Positions 1 through 8,221 of a stretch of DNA of 64,000 bases are shown here, piece after piece. A program made the translations under genes and the position numbers. The stretch is from Methylibium sp. Lineage in GTDB: Bacteria; Pseudomonadota; Gammaproteobacteria; Burkholderiales; Burkholderiaceae_C. The notes under the pieces were generated by a model, which was given only the letters and a program-made list of their open reading frames with translations, ran no database searches and was not told the DNA's origin. Positions within the stretch are counted from its first letter, which is position 1. Every line of letters starts with the position of its first letter. Where the stretch lies: assembly GCA_013824165.1 (NCBI GenBank), contig PNNH01000099.1:1-64000 (forward strand). Direction: 5' to 3'.

Positions 1-369
1 AGCCGACAGGCCTGTCAGCAGCAGCGGCAGCTCGACGTTTTCCAACGCGGTCAGCACCGGCATCAGGTTGTAGAACTGAAAGATGAAGCCCACATGCGCA
101 GCGCGCCAGTCGGCCAGCGCGCCCTCGCCCAGCGTGGCGATGTCCACGCCGCCGATCACGATGCGGCCGCTGCTGGGCTGGTCAATACCAGCGATCAGGT
201 TCAGCAGCGTGCTCTTGCCCGAGCCGCTGGGGCCCATCAGCGCGACGAACTCGCCGGCCTGCACGTCCAGCGTCACATCCAGCAGCACCGGAATGTCCTG
301 CTGGCCGCGGCGGTAGGCCTTGGACAGCGACTCGATGCGGATCAGCGGCGGGCTGTTGTCTGCACTCAT
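1..369 (-). CDS. ABC transporter ATP-binding protein (MacB/LolD type), partial
   Basis: ATPase of an export-type ABC transporter; only the first 123 codons are present because the gene runs off the left edge. The visible part holds the Walker A motif (GPSGSGKST, about residues 44-52) and a Q-loop region (FIFQFYNLMP) typical of the LolD/MacB/FtsE group. The ATG at 369 overlaps the stop of the adaptor gene in an ATGA, so the two are translationally coupled. The pair most likely forms a tripartite MacAB-like efflux or lipoprotein exporter with a permease beyond the edge. The substrate cannot be told. Confidence 0.88.
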   Translation of the reverse strand, partial: MSADNSPPLIRIESLSKAYRRGQQDIPVLLDVTLDVQAGEFVALMGPSGSGKSTLLNLIAGIDQPSSGRIVIGGVDIATLGEGALADWRAAHVGFIFQFYNLMPVLTALENVELPLLLTGLSA

Positions 370-1649
370 GGCTTGGCCGACACCGTCACGCGGGCACCGC
401 CAGCCAGCTTGGGGCCGGGCTCCAGCACCACGCGGTCGCCGGACTTCAGGCCGGGGGCTGAGACCTCCAGCAGATCACCCAGCGTCCGGCCCTTCTTCAC
501 GTCCAGCGCCTCCAGAACCTCGGCATTGCCCTCACGCTTGACGCGCAGCAGCCAGGTCTTGCCGTCCTTCTCCTGCAGCGCCTTGGGGTTGACGGCCAGC
601 ACCGCCTGCAACTCATCGGCCGCGGGCTTCTTGGACAGGAACACCACCTTGGCGCTCATCTCCGGCAGGATGCGCGCGTCGAGCTGATCGAAGCGCACCT
701 TGGTCATAACCGTGGCCTTGGCGCGGTCGACAGTGGGCACGATGCCGGCCACCTGGCCCTGGAAACGCTGGCCCGGCAAGGCGTCCAGCGTGATCTCCAC
801 CGGCTGGCCTGGCGACACCTTGGCCAGGCTGGATTCGGAGACATCGGCCTCCACCTCCAGCGTGCCCAGATCGGCCATGGTCACCACCGCGCCCTGCGAG
901 CCGGCGGCGTTCGAGAACGGCGTGATGATGTCGCCCACATTGGCGTTCTTCACCAGCACCACGCCGTCGAAGGGCGCGCGGATTTCGGTGAAATCGCGGT
1001 TGACCTGCTGCAGCGTCAGCTGGGCCTGGGCCTGCTGCACCGCCGCCTGGGCCGAGCCCACGCCGGCTTGCGCCGAGGTGATGCCAGCACGCGCCGCATC
1101 CAGCCGGCGCTTGGCCGCATCCAGCGCCTGGCTGGAGACAAAGCCCTGGGCCTGCAAGCTCAAGCTGCGCTGATGTTCGGCCTCGGCATTGGAGAGTTCC
1201 ACTTGCGCCTGCTGCACCGCGCTCTGCGCCTGGCGCGCGCCGGCCTCGGCCAGGCGCACGCCCGCGCTGGCCGCGCCGATGGAGGCCTGCACATCTGAGG
1301 CATCGATGCGGGCGATCAGTTCGCCCTTCTTCAGCACCGAGCCCTCGCGCACATTCAGCTCGATCAGCCGCCCGCTGGCCTTGGAGGCCACCGCCGCGCG
1401 GCGCTGCGCCACCACATAGCCCGAGGCGGTGAGCTGCGCATACTGCGCGGCCGGCGTGCTCTGCAGCACCGAGCTGACACGCACCTCGGCCGGCCGCGGC
1501 GCCAGCATCACGCCGGCCACCACTACCAGCAACAGGCCGCCGATGATCCAGCGCCAGGGCAGGCGGCGCCGGCCCTTGGGCTTGCCCTGGGGCGACTGCC
1601 GGTCAATCTTCAGTTGCGCCAGTCCGGCGGCGGGAGAGGAATCAGCCAT
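366..1649 (-). CDS. Efflux periplasmic adaptor subunit (HlyD/MacA family)
   Basis: 427-residue membrane-fusion protein linking an inner-membrane ABC exporter to an outer-membrane channel. A basic N-terminus (KPKGRRR) is followed by one membrane anchor at about residues 33-50. Next come a lipoyl half (KASGRLIELNVREGSVLKKG), a long Ala/Gln-rich coiled-coil hairpin at about 115-215, a second lipoyl half (IRAPFDGVV) and beta-barrel domains. It is the first gene of the operon and overlaps the ATPase start by 4 bases. Order (adaptor then ATPase) and sequence type resemble MacA. Substrate unknown. Confidence 0.9.
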   Translation of the reverse strand: MADSSPAAGLAQLKIDRQSPQGKPKGRRRLPWRWIIGGLLLVVVAGVMLAPRPAEVRVSSVLQSTPAAQYAQLTASGYVVAQRRAAVASKASGRLIELNVREGSVLKKGELIARIDASDVQASIGAASAGVRLAEAGARQAQSAVQQAQVELSNAEAEHQRSLSLQAQGFVSSQALDAAKRRLDAARAGITSAQAGVGSAQAAVQQAQAQLTLQQVNRDFTEIRAPFDGVVLVKNANVGDIITPFSNAAGSQGAVVTMADLGTLEVEADVSESSLAKVSPGQPVEITLDALPGQRFQGQVAGIVPTVDRAKATVMTKVRFDQLDARILPEMSAKVVFLSKKPAADELQAVLAVNPKALQEKDGKTWLLRVKREGNAEVLEALDVKKGRTLGDLLEVSAPGLKSGDRVVLEPGPKLAGGARVTVSAKP

Positions 1650-1796
1650 GGTGTTGAGCGTCGACTTTAGGTTTCAGCCTGGCGGCACAGGGTCCGTTGG
1701 CCCAGCGCATTGTGCACAGTCCGGACGACATTGGATGGTGCCAGGACTTGCCTGCTGCCAAGCGCTGTCAGCACGGCGCGCCACAATGCCGCCACC

Positions 1797-3044
1797 ATGG
1801 CCGAAGTCGCCTCCTCTGCCCCCCTGCCCGAGCGCCTGATCGCGCATTTGGACATGGACGCCTTCTACGCCTCGGTAGAGCTGTTGCGCTACCCCGAGCT
1901 CAAGGGCCAGGCGGTGGTGGTGGGTGGGCGGCGCATCCATGCCCCCCGGCTGCGCGAAGACGGCACGCGCGAGTATTCAAAGCTGCGCGACTACACCGGC
2001 CGCGGCGTCATCACCACCTCCACCTATGCGGCGCGCGACTTGGGCGTGTTCTCCGGCATGGGCCTGATGAAGGCGGCGCTGCGCGCGCCGGACGCCATCC
2101 TGCTGCCCACCGATTTCGACGCCTACCGCCACTACTCGCGTCTGTTCAAGGCCGCGGTGGCCGAGGTGGCGCCGGTGATCGAGGACCGCGGCATCGACGA
2201 GATCTACATCGACCTCAGCGATGTGCCCGGCATCCGCGAGCCGGTCGGCCACGATCCGCTGGGCGGCGTGCGCGCGGTGGCACGCGAGATCAAGAACTCG
2301 GTGCTGCGCGCCACCCGGCTGACCTGCTCGATCGGCATCACGCCCAACAAGCTGCTGTCCAAGATGGCATCCGAGATGGACAAGCCCGATGGCATCACAC
2401 TGCTGATGGCCCACGAGATCGAGAGCCGCATCTGGCCGCTGGACGTGCGCAAGATCAACGGCATCGGCCCCAAGGCCGGCGCCAAGCTGGCCGCTTTAGG
2501 CATCGAAACCATCGGGCAGATCGCCGCGGCCGACCCGCAGTGGCTGATCGCGCAGTTCGGCAAGAGCTATGGACATTGGCTACACGAAGCCTCGCACGGG
2601 CGCGACAGCCGGCCGGTGGTGACGCACAGCGAACCGGTGTCCATCAGCCGCGAGACCACCTTCGAGCGCGACCTGCATGCGGTGCACGACCGCGCGCAAC
2701 TCTCCGAAATCTTCACCCGACTGTGCCAGCAGCTGGCGACTGATCTGGAGCGCAAAGGCTACGAGGGCCGCACCATCGGCCTGAAGCTGCGCTTCGAAGG
2801 CTTTCACACCGTCACGCGCGACCTCACGCTGGATGCGCCGGTGGCTGATGCGGTGTCCATACGCCGCGCGGCCGGCGCCTGTCTGAAGCGTGTGCCGCTG
2901 GACAAGCGCATCCGCCTGCTGGGCGTGCGCGTGGGCAATCTTTCGCGGCCGGGCGAGGCGCTTTCCGCGTCGTCGCAAGCGGTCAAGAGGAAGCAGCAGC
3001 AGCCTGCTTCAGGGCCGGCGCCGGAATCACTGGCCTTGTTCTGA
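1797..3044 (+). CDS. dinB: DNA polymerase IV (Y-family translesion polymerase)
   Basis: 415-residue error-prone polymerase that extends past damaged or misaligned primer ends. The catalytic acidic residues are visible in HLDMDAFY (Asp19, Asp21) and GIDEIYID (about residue 133). The helix-hairpin-helix segment (INGIGPKAGAKLAALGI) and the little-finger domain follow. The ATG at 1797 was chosen because the protein then opens directly before the HLDMDAFY strand as in the family; an upstream in-frame ATG at 1710 would add unrelated residues. Longer than the roughly 350-residue E. coli enzyme because of the N-terminal lead and a C-terminal tail that should carry the clamp-binding peptide. Divergent from the efflux operon. 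Confidence 0.93.
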   Translation: MAEVASSAPLPERLIAHLDMDAFYASVELLRYPELKGQAVVVGGRRIHAPRLREDGTREYSKLRDYTGRGVITTSTYAARDLGVFSGMGLMKAALRAPDAILLPTDFDAYRHYSRLFKAAVAEVAPVIEDRGIDEIYIDLSDVPGIREPVGHDPLGGVRAVAREIKNSVLRATRLTCSIGITPNKLLSKMASEMDKPDGITLLMAHEIESRIWPLDVRKINGIGPKAGAKLAALGIETIGQIAAADPQWLIAQFGKSYGHWLHEASHGRDSRPVVTHSEPVSISRETTFERDLHAVHDRAQLSEIFTRLCQQLATDLERKGYEGRTIGLKLRFEGFHTVTRDLTLDAPVADAVSIRRAAGACLKRVPLDKRIRLLGVRVGNLSRPGEALSASSQAVKRKQQQPASGPAPESLALF

Positions 3045-3286
3045 GTGCCAACCCACAGACCTGCCGCTTCGCGTCAGCGCCCCCGAGGGGGACATCAAGC
3101 AAACTCGGCAACGGCCCTTCATTGGATTGAGGCCTTGGACTGCTTCGACGAGCACTACCGCGAGCGCGTGCTGAGAGACCGCGCCGAGTGGGGCAGGAAG
3201 CTCGGTATGCAGATCATTCCCGAGACCCAACCCGGCCGAAAACACCATTGCAGATCAACTACTTGGGAAGCGTTTCTTGAGTGGCC
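3045..3286. other. Intergenic stretch, no gene recognised
   Basis: A plus-strand reading frame continues from 3045 to 3371, but it runs into the GNAT gene on the other strand and has no recognisable start or family. The part translating as DCFDEHYRERVLRDRAEWG looks protein-like in composition and could be the tail of a lost gene; I cannot name it. A short G+C-rich inverted repeat (cccccgaggggg, about 3082-3093) near the end of dinB may help to terminate it. Confidence 0.3.
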
Positions 3287-3832
3287 TCACTTGGCACCAG
3301 TGGGCGTGATGGCTTTGCTCATGAAACGCACCCAGCCGATTCTCCCCTGCTCACGCCTTCCGGAGTCTTGAAGTCCGGCGCGAAGGTAGGCCTGTATTCC
3401 TCGGCTGTTGTCTTCATCGACTGACAACGCCAACTCCCTGCAGTCTGGCCAGTTCGATTGAAGCCAGGAAATCGTTAGGGCCAGTGCCTGGCTTCCGAGG
3501 CCTCTGCCCTGGTGCACTGCGTCGATGCGCATGCCACTTACGATTGCCGCGCCTGTCGGAGCCCATGGAGGCGCACTGCCCTGACGCTTCAGAACCAAGA
3601 AGCCGACCACAGTTTCATCCTCCAGGACTGCAAGACCGACAACTTGGTCTGGATTTCCCGAATCAGCGGATGCAACGATTCGGTCAGTTCGTCCGGCGTA
3701 CTCGATCTGTTGGGCGTCGATTTGCAGTCTCAATACTGCGCTTCGTTGCTCGTTGGTAAGGGCGCGCAGCAGGTGAAGGCGAAGCGAGGGACCTGGTACG
3801 GCGGATGTCTGGTAAGGCCAAAGGGATAGCAT
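3287..3832 (-). CDS. GNAT family N-acetyltransferase
   Basis: 181-residue protein with a Gcn5-related acetyltransferase fold. The acetyl-CoA-binding motif A is visible as RIDAVHQGRGLGSQAL (about residues 101-116), and motif B follows as DEDNSRGIQAYLRAGL. It should transfer an acetyl group from acetyl-CoA to an amine; the substrate is unknown. It stands alone, with more than 200 bases of non-coding DNA on each side. The start is the only ATG that leaves the whole domain intact; no strong ribosome binding site is visible. Confidence 0.75.
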   Translation of the reverse strand: MLSLWPYQTSAVPGPSLRLHLLRALTNEQRSAVLRLQIDAQQIEYAGRTDRIVASADSGNPDQVVGLAVLEDETVVGFLVLKRQGSAPPWAPTGAAIVSGMRIDAVHQGRGLGSQALALTISWLQSNWPDCRELALSVDEDNSRGIQAYLRAGLQDSGRREQGRIGWVRFMSKAITPTGAK

Positions 3833-4130
3833 CTATCTGCCGAGCGCCAGCGCAGCGCACACGCGCGGCAGCATGCCGAGGCAGATACGCCCTGTTGGAC
3901 TGAACTGAACCATCGCACCGTCCCTGGCCATATTGGTCCTTGTGGTTGGCGTCCTTGGGGACTTGGGTCGACCCGTTACGCTGTTTCTGGAGACTATGTT
4001 GCAGCCCCTGCCGTTGTGAAGCCCGGGCTTTCACGGTGGGGTGTTGCTGCGGGTGCTGACCTGAGCTTGGAGTGCTGATCGGCGTAGACCAGTCGTGCAG
4101 CCAGCGTCCCGGGGCCGAGTGCGAAGGCGC
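3833..4130. other. Non-coding stretch upstream of a GNAT gene
   Basis: Short reading frames exist on both strands but none shows a family motif, a ribosome binding site or a believable composition. Together with the ybaN fragment at 4131-4293 this forms about 500 bases without an intact gene. Confidence 0.4.
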
Positions 4131-4293
4131 TCAACGCAGCTTTGGCAGAGTCCACATCCAATACGCCACAGCTGCAAAGCAGGCCGCCGGCAGCCAACAC
4201 CAGCACCAGCGCAGCGGTAAGTGCCAACCTGCCCAGGCAGAGCCAATGTCCATCATGGTCTGGCCCGTTCAAGCAAGGATGCTGGCACGCCAG
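4131..4293 (-). pseudogene. Degraded C-terminal fragment of a ybaN (DUF454) copy
   Basis: Read on the minus strand, this stretch matches the last third of the intact ybaN at 5090-5503. The shared segments are TMM-IGSAWAGW, LPLRWCW, LPAAC-AAVAYWMWTLP and an in-frame stop at 4131-4133. The match begins at the same WRA codons (4293 versus 5261) and then contains a stop codon (WRASILA then TGA), so it cannot be translated as a full protein. It also has a 6-base duplication (accagcaccagc) and scattered substitutions. No start or N-terminal half remains. The copy lies about 800 bases from the intact gene, in the same orientation, with a binding-protein gene between them. Confidence 0.82.
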
Positions 4294-4340
4294 CATAGAA
4301 CCTCAGCCTGTTCTCTGATTGCATGCCAGAATCAAATTCT

Positions 4341-5093
4341 ATGTATAGGCTGGCAGTTGCCCTGATGCTCGCCCTGCTCATCCCGGGCAGGGTCGAAGCC
4401 CAGCGGTCGAGTCCTGCACCGTCGCCCATCATCTGCGCGGAAGCAGATGAAGCGGCGCTGATCGACTCGGTCTGGCGGATCGAGAAGCTGGCCTACAACC
4501 GACTCGGACTGCAGCCGCGTCTGGTCACCTATCCCTCCCGGCGATGCATCAGCGACGCGGCGAACGGCCTTGTCCAGGGCTTGCTCTACCGCACGACCAG
4601 TATCGAGGCCATCCTGCCCGAGATGCTGCGCGTCCCGACACCGCTGGGGCGGGTGAACCTGGTCGCCATCGGGCGACAGTCCGATCTGATCGTCGACGGC
4701 TGGGAGCAACTTCGCCCCTGGCGCATCGCAGCGCTGCGCGGTCGCACGCGAATCGAGCAGATGACCGCCGGCATGCAGGTGGTCTTTGTCGCCAATACCG
4801 AACAAATGCTGCGCATGCTCGACGCTGACCGGGTTGACGTGTTGGTCGCTGAACGCTCGCGCACACTGCCTCGGATTGAGGAGCTACGCGCTCAGGGCCT
4901 GGAGCTGCGCGGCGTCCGCGAACTCGGCCTGATTGATAGCCTGCCCGTCTACCACTATCTGCACAAGAGCCAGGCCGCGCTGCTGAACCCCTTGGACCAA
5001 CAATTCCGGGCCTTGATCCGCGAGGGCTTCGCCGACAAGGTGCCAGCCCCAAGCCGCCAGGGCCTGCCCGAGCAGGACCCGGCCCGCCGCTAG
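4341..5093 (+). CDS. Periplasmic solute-binding-like protein (transporter substrate-binding domain)
   Basis: About 250 residues with a secretion signal (MYRLAVALMLALLIPGRVEA) and the pattern of a small amino-acid-type periplasmic binding protein. A cleft-like segment (WRIAALRGRTRIEQMTAG) is followed by NTEQMLRMLDADRVDVLVAE, the usual 'read the profile, mark the bin' region of such proteins. No permease or ATPase gene is adjacent, so it may be an orphan sensor or binding protein. ATG at 4341 was preferred to 4323 because it begins directly at the signal peptide. Its TAG stop and the stop of ybaN on the other strand share a CTAG, so the two genes meet tail to tail with no gap. Confidence 0.65.
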   Translation: MYRLAVALMLALLIPGRVEAQRSSPAPSPIICAEADEAALIDSVWRIEKLAYNRLGLQPRLVTYPSRRCISDAANGLVQGLLYRTTSIEAILPEMLRVPTPLGRVNLVAIGRQSDLIVDGWEQLRPWRIAALRGRTRIEQMTAGMQVVFVANTEQMLRMLDADRVDVLVAERSRTLPRIEELRAQGLELRGVRELGLIDSLPVYHYLHKSQAALLNPLDQQFRALIREGFADKVPAPSRQGLPEQDPARR

Positions 5094-5503
5094 CGCCGCG
5101 TCGGCAAGGTCCACATCCAGTAAGCCACAGCCGCACAGCAAGCCGCCGGTAGCCAACACCAGCGCAGCGGCAGCAGCCAACCGGCCCAGGCCGAGCCGAT
5201 GGCCATCATGGTCCAGGCCAGCTGCTTGACGCGCAAGGGGATCGAGTGGTTGGCGCGCCAGTCGCGCACCATGGGGCCGAACAGGCGGTGGTTCAGAAGC
5301 CAGTCCTCTGCGCGGCGGCTGCCGCGCGAGAAGCAGAAGGCGGCCAGCAGCACGAAAGGCACGGTGGGCAACACCGGCAGAAAAGCGCCGACGATGCCCA
5401 GCGCCAAGCTGATCACGCCGGCCAGCGCCCACAGCAGGCGCTGCCACAAGGGGCGGCGCGGCGGGTCGAAGTGGATCGTGGCGGGCAAAGGATCTGCGGA
5501 CAT
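5090..5503 (-). CDS. YbaN family inner-membrane protein (DUF454)
   Basis: 137-residue membrane protein of unknown function. It has the DUF454 signature: a first hydrophobic segment (WALAGVISLALGIVGAFLPV), the LPTVPFVLLAAFCFSRGS motif, a DWLLNHRLFGPMVRDW block and two C-terminal membrane helices. ATG at 5503 puts the start just before the usual N-terminus; an upstream ATG would add a low-complexity Ala-rich lead. A truncated copy of its tail lies at 4131-4293. Convergent with the binding-protein gene, sharing the CTAG stop. Confidence 0.85.
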   Translation of the reverse strand: MSADPLPATIHFDPPRRPLWQRLLWALAGVISLALGIVGAFLPVLPTVPFVLLAAFCFSRGSRRAEDWLLNHRLFGPMVRDWRANHSIPLRVKQLAWTMMAIGSAWAGWLLPLRWCWLPAACCAAVAYWMWTLPTRR

Positions 5504-5725
5504 TGGCGCCAGTGTAGGGGCCCGCGTGCTCGCAGCCGCACAAGCGCCCCCTGCTCGACCCATTTGCGACTAGACGGCACCGGGTGCAGCCACGCTCGCA
5601 CCCAACTGGTCCATGCATCTGCCAATCCCCAGCAAGGGGGGAGAGCTTCAACGCAACAGCTGCCTCTGAGACGCCACTCTGTCGTGTTAGCCTGCACCCC
5701 CCAAAAACTCGAGGGAGTTCCAACA

Positions 5726-6271
5726 ATGAAAGTGAGCCCAATGAAAAAGACATTCGCACTGGCAGCCCTTGCCCTGATCTCGACAGTGAGCGCTGCCGCT
5801 GACAAGGCTTGGTATCTCGGTGCTGACATCAGCTCCACCAAGTTCGAAGCAGTGGGAGATTCGGAACGCAAGACTGGCCTTGGCCTGAGCTTCGGCTATG
5901 TCTTGAACGAGAACGTGGCCTTCGAAGTTCAAGCCCGCCGGATGGGCAGCTGGAAAGATCAAGGCGTGTCCTTGACTGCAAACTCGCTGAGCGCCTCGGT
6001 GCTGGGCATCGCGCCGATCGCTCATAATTTTTCGCTCTTCGCGCGCCTGGGCATGGCTCGAAACTCCCTTGATCTGACCCAAGGCAACTTCTCGGCCTCC
6101 GTGCACAAGAACAAGGCACTGTTCGGCGTTGGCGGCACCTATGCCATCGACAAGGCCCTGGGCTTGCGCGCCGAGTACGTGACGCTGGGCAGCAACAAGA
6201 TCGGCTCAGGCAGCACAGCCTTGAACCTCAAGATCCAGCAACTCAATGTGGGCCTGACCTACGCCTTCTGA
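5726..6271 (+). CDS. Small outer-membrane beta-barrel protein
   Basis: 181 residues: a signal peptide (KKTFALAALALISTVSAAA) followed by alternating amphipathic strands and a C-terminal Phe (GLTYAF), the usual outer-membrane insertion signature. The first strand (AWYLGADISSTKFEA) and the pattern of eight short strands resemble OmpA-transmembrane-domain or OmpW-like barrels. ATG at 5726 has a GAGGGAG ribosome binding site 8 bases upstream; the in-frame ATG at 5741 is a possible alternative. A clear terminator follows. Function not predictable; such proteins are often structural or colonisation factors. Confidence 0.78.
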   Translation: MKVSPMKKTFALAALALISTVSAAADKAWYLGADISSTKFEAVGDSERKTGLGLSFGYVLNENVAFEVQARRMGSWKDQGVSLTANSLSASVLGIAPIAHNFSLFARLGMARNSLDLTQGNFSASVHKNKALFGVGGTYAIDKALGLRAEYVTLGSNKIGSGSTALNLKIQQLNVGLTYAF

Positions 6272-6291
6272 ACGGTTTGCGGTTCTGACCG

Positions 6292-6318
6292 AAAGGCCTC
6301 GCAGTGGCGAGGCCTTTT
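6292..6318 (+). terminator. Rho-independent terminator after the beta-barrel gene
   Basis: Perfect 11-bp stem (6292-6302 with 6307-6317) around a 4-base AGTG loop, ending in a short T-run, 20 bases after the stop of the outer-membrane protein gene. Confidence 0.88.
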
Positions 6319-6576
6319 CAATTGGCGCCCCAGCCAGACCGGGGTGAGGCAGACGCGACCTGGCCTAAGAATTGGTTGGCGTCGTGAAGGCCGCAGTGCT
6401 GCAACTGAGGGCTGAGACCCTGCTGTCGAGGATCTCAAGGAGTGTCTTGGCCGAGGCGCATCTGCAGTCAGCGGCGCCGCGCCTGAGCCGACTCGGGGAT
6501 GGCAAAACCTTGCTGCCTTCGGCGCGACCGGAGAGGCGCCCAGGCATCCGTGTCTGGCCGCTACAGTTGGCCTCCC
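6319..6576. other. Intergenic region upstream of the LysR gene
   Basis: Together with the terminator this makes about 305 bases without a gene. Reading frames present are extensions of the LysR frame without a family match. It should hold the LysR promoter, but no convincing -35/-10 pair or T-N11-A box was found by eye. Confidence 0.4.
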
Positions 6577-7506
6577 ATGAGCAGCGAGCAATTCCTCCGG
6601 TTTCCGTCGATCGACGGCCTGCGTGCCTTCGAGGCAGCCGCCCGCCTGGGTAGCCTGGAACGGGCGGCTGACGCGCTATGCATCAGCGCCAGTGCCGTCT
6701 CCAAGCGCATCTCCACGCTAGAGGAACTGCTGGGCGTGAGCCTGTTGCTGCGCTCGGCCAAGCCTTTGGCGCTGACCGCCGCTGGCAAGGAGTATCTGCC
6801 GCAGCTGCGCGCCGCCCTGGACCTGCTGGCAGCCATTCCGCTGCACCAGCGCGCGGTGCAGAAGGTGGAGCGCCTGCGCATCGCCGCACCGCCCACCTTT
6901 GCGCGCCAGATCCTGGTGCCTGCGCTGCCGGGCTTCACCGCGGCGCATCCTGATATCGAGCTGGAGCTGCTGCTGTCCACGCCCTTCCTGGACGAGGCGG
7001 CGCCTGAGGCCGAGGTGGAGATCGGCAACAGCCTGACCAACGCTGGCGGCAGCGAGGGTCAGGTCTTAATGCTGGATCAGGTCACGCCGATGGTCTCACC
7101 CGCGCTGCTGGAGCGGCTGCAGCAGCAAGGCACACCCTTGCGCGAGCCCGCCGACCTGCGCCACGCGCCGCTGCTGCGCACACCCATCGAGCCCTGGACG
7201 CCCTGGCTGCGCGCCGCCGGCCTGGACTGGCCAGAGCCCAGCCACGGCACCCGCTTTGTCGATCTGGGCCTGACGCTGGAAGCCGCCGCATGCGGCCAGG
7301 GCGTGGCGCTGGGGCGGCCCAGCCTGGCAGCGGCGTGGCTTGCCAGTGGCGCCCTGCTCAGGCCGTTCACGCTGAGCGTCACAGCACAGACGCCTTATGT
7401 GCTGCATCGGCATGGGGACAGCGTCGGCGCCAGAGCATTCGCGACTTGGCTTGCCGCCCATTGCGCGGCAGGGCCAGCACTCAGTTCAACTGAATGCGGT
7501 ATCTGA
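6577..7506 (+). CDS. LysR family transcriptional regulator
   Basis: 309 residues. The N-terminal winged helix-turn-helix (FPSIDGLRAFEAAARLGSL through SASAVSKRISTLEELLG, about residues 9-60) is typical of GcvA-like LysR proteins. An effector domain with two alpha/beta lobes follows. ATG at 6577 gives the usual short lead before the DNA-binding domain. No divergent target gene is adjacent, which is unusual for LysR regulators, so its target is unknown. Its last 26 bases overlap the 3' end of the convergent GNAT gene, and a damaged second copy of its C-terminal region lies at 8222-8527. Confidence 0.85.
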   Translation: MSSEQFLRFPSIDGLRAFEAAARLGSLERAADALCISASAVSKRISTLEELLGVSLLLRSAKPLALTAAGKEYLPQLRAALDLLAAIPLHQRAVQKVERLRIAAPPTFARQILVPALPGFTAAHPDIELELLLSTPFLDEAAPEAEVEIGNSLTNAGGSEGQVLMLDQVTPMVSPALLERLQQQGTPLREPADLRHAPLLRTPIEPWTPWLRAAGLDWPEPSHGTRFVDLGLTLEAAACGQGVALGRPSLAAAWLASGALLRPFTLSVTAQTPYVLHRHGDSVGARAFATWLAAHCAAGPALSSTECGI

Positions 7507-8038
7507 GCCCAGGCACGCTACCGAACTGGGCCGGCTTGATGAAGCGCTCGTGCAGGACGCCACCTGCGGCCTCTATCGTGCGCTGGGACGCGGTGTTCTC
7601 AGGGTCCGTCGTGAGTTCCACATAGCGCAAGCCTTCCGCCCGGGCCAGGGGCAGTGTCTCCAGCAGCGCACGGGTGGCATAGCCGCGTCGACGCTTGTCC
7701 GGCACAACCGCATAGCCGATATGGCCCAGGCAGTGCGGCGGCAAGGCTTCGGTACCCGGCTGCCAGCGCATGCCGATGACGCCACAGAATTCGCCGTCCC
7801 ATATCCACCGGCGAAAACCCGGAATACGCTTGACGATTGAACCGTCCGGCAGCTGGACCGGATCGCCCTTCGCTTCGCGGTCGACCATGCCCGCGAGGAA
7901 ACCAGCCGGATCTGCGGCGATGCGCTCAAGTTCCTCGGCAGCCGCAACGGCGCCGCGCACATTGTCAGCAGACCAGCCGCTTTGCAGGGCCGCGACGTAC
8001 GAAGGCAGGTGCTCAGCCGCTGGCCAGACAAGTTGCAT
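7481..8038 (-). CDS. GNAT family N-acetyltransferase
   Basis: 185 residues. The acetyl-CoA motif is visible as GYAVVPDKRRRGYATRAL (about residues 117-134), followed by VELTTDPENTASQRTIEAAGGV, the pattern of RimJ/RimL-like and YjdJ-like enzymes. The N-terminal half (WPAAEHLPSYVAAL) is characteristic of a family of GNATs that act on small molecules. Start ATG at 8038 was chosen over the 8116 frame opening. It sits between an intact LysR gene and a truncated LysR copy. Substrate unknown. Confidence 0.82.
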   Translation of the reverse strand: MQLVWPAAEHLPSYVAALQSGWSADNVRGAVAAAEELERIAADPAGFLAGMVDREAKGDPVQLPDGSIVKRIPGFRRWIWDGEFCGVIGMRWQPGTEALPPHCLGHIGYAVVPDKRRRGYATRALLETLPLARAEGLRYVELTTDPENTASQRTIEAAGGVLHERFIKPAQFGSVPGLRYRIQLN

Positions 8039-8221
8039 GATGACTCCCGGGTTGGCGCTCCATCCTCTCGGGCCTCTGCTGCAGTGGCAAGCCTGGAAAA
8101 CACCGATGACGCGCATTCAACAGCCTAGGCTCCAGGCCAGTCCAACCAGCACCCCAGCGGCAGGCAAGGCCGCGATCCCTCGCCTGTAGAGCAATTTGCA
8201 TCCCTCAGCTGAATCATTTCC

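Noticed and set aside
3684-4034. A 116-residue minus-strand reading frame overlapping the first GNAT gene
   Set aside because: Composition and lack of any recognisable start or domain suggest a shadow.
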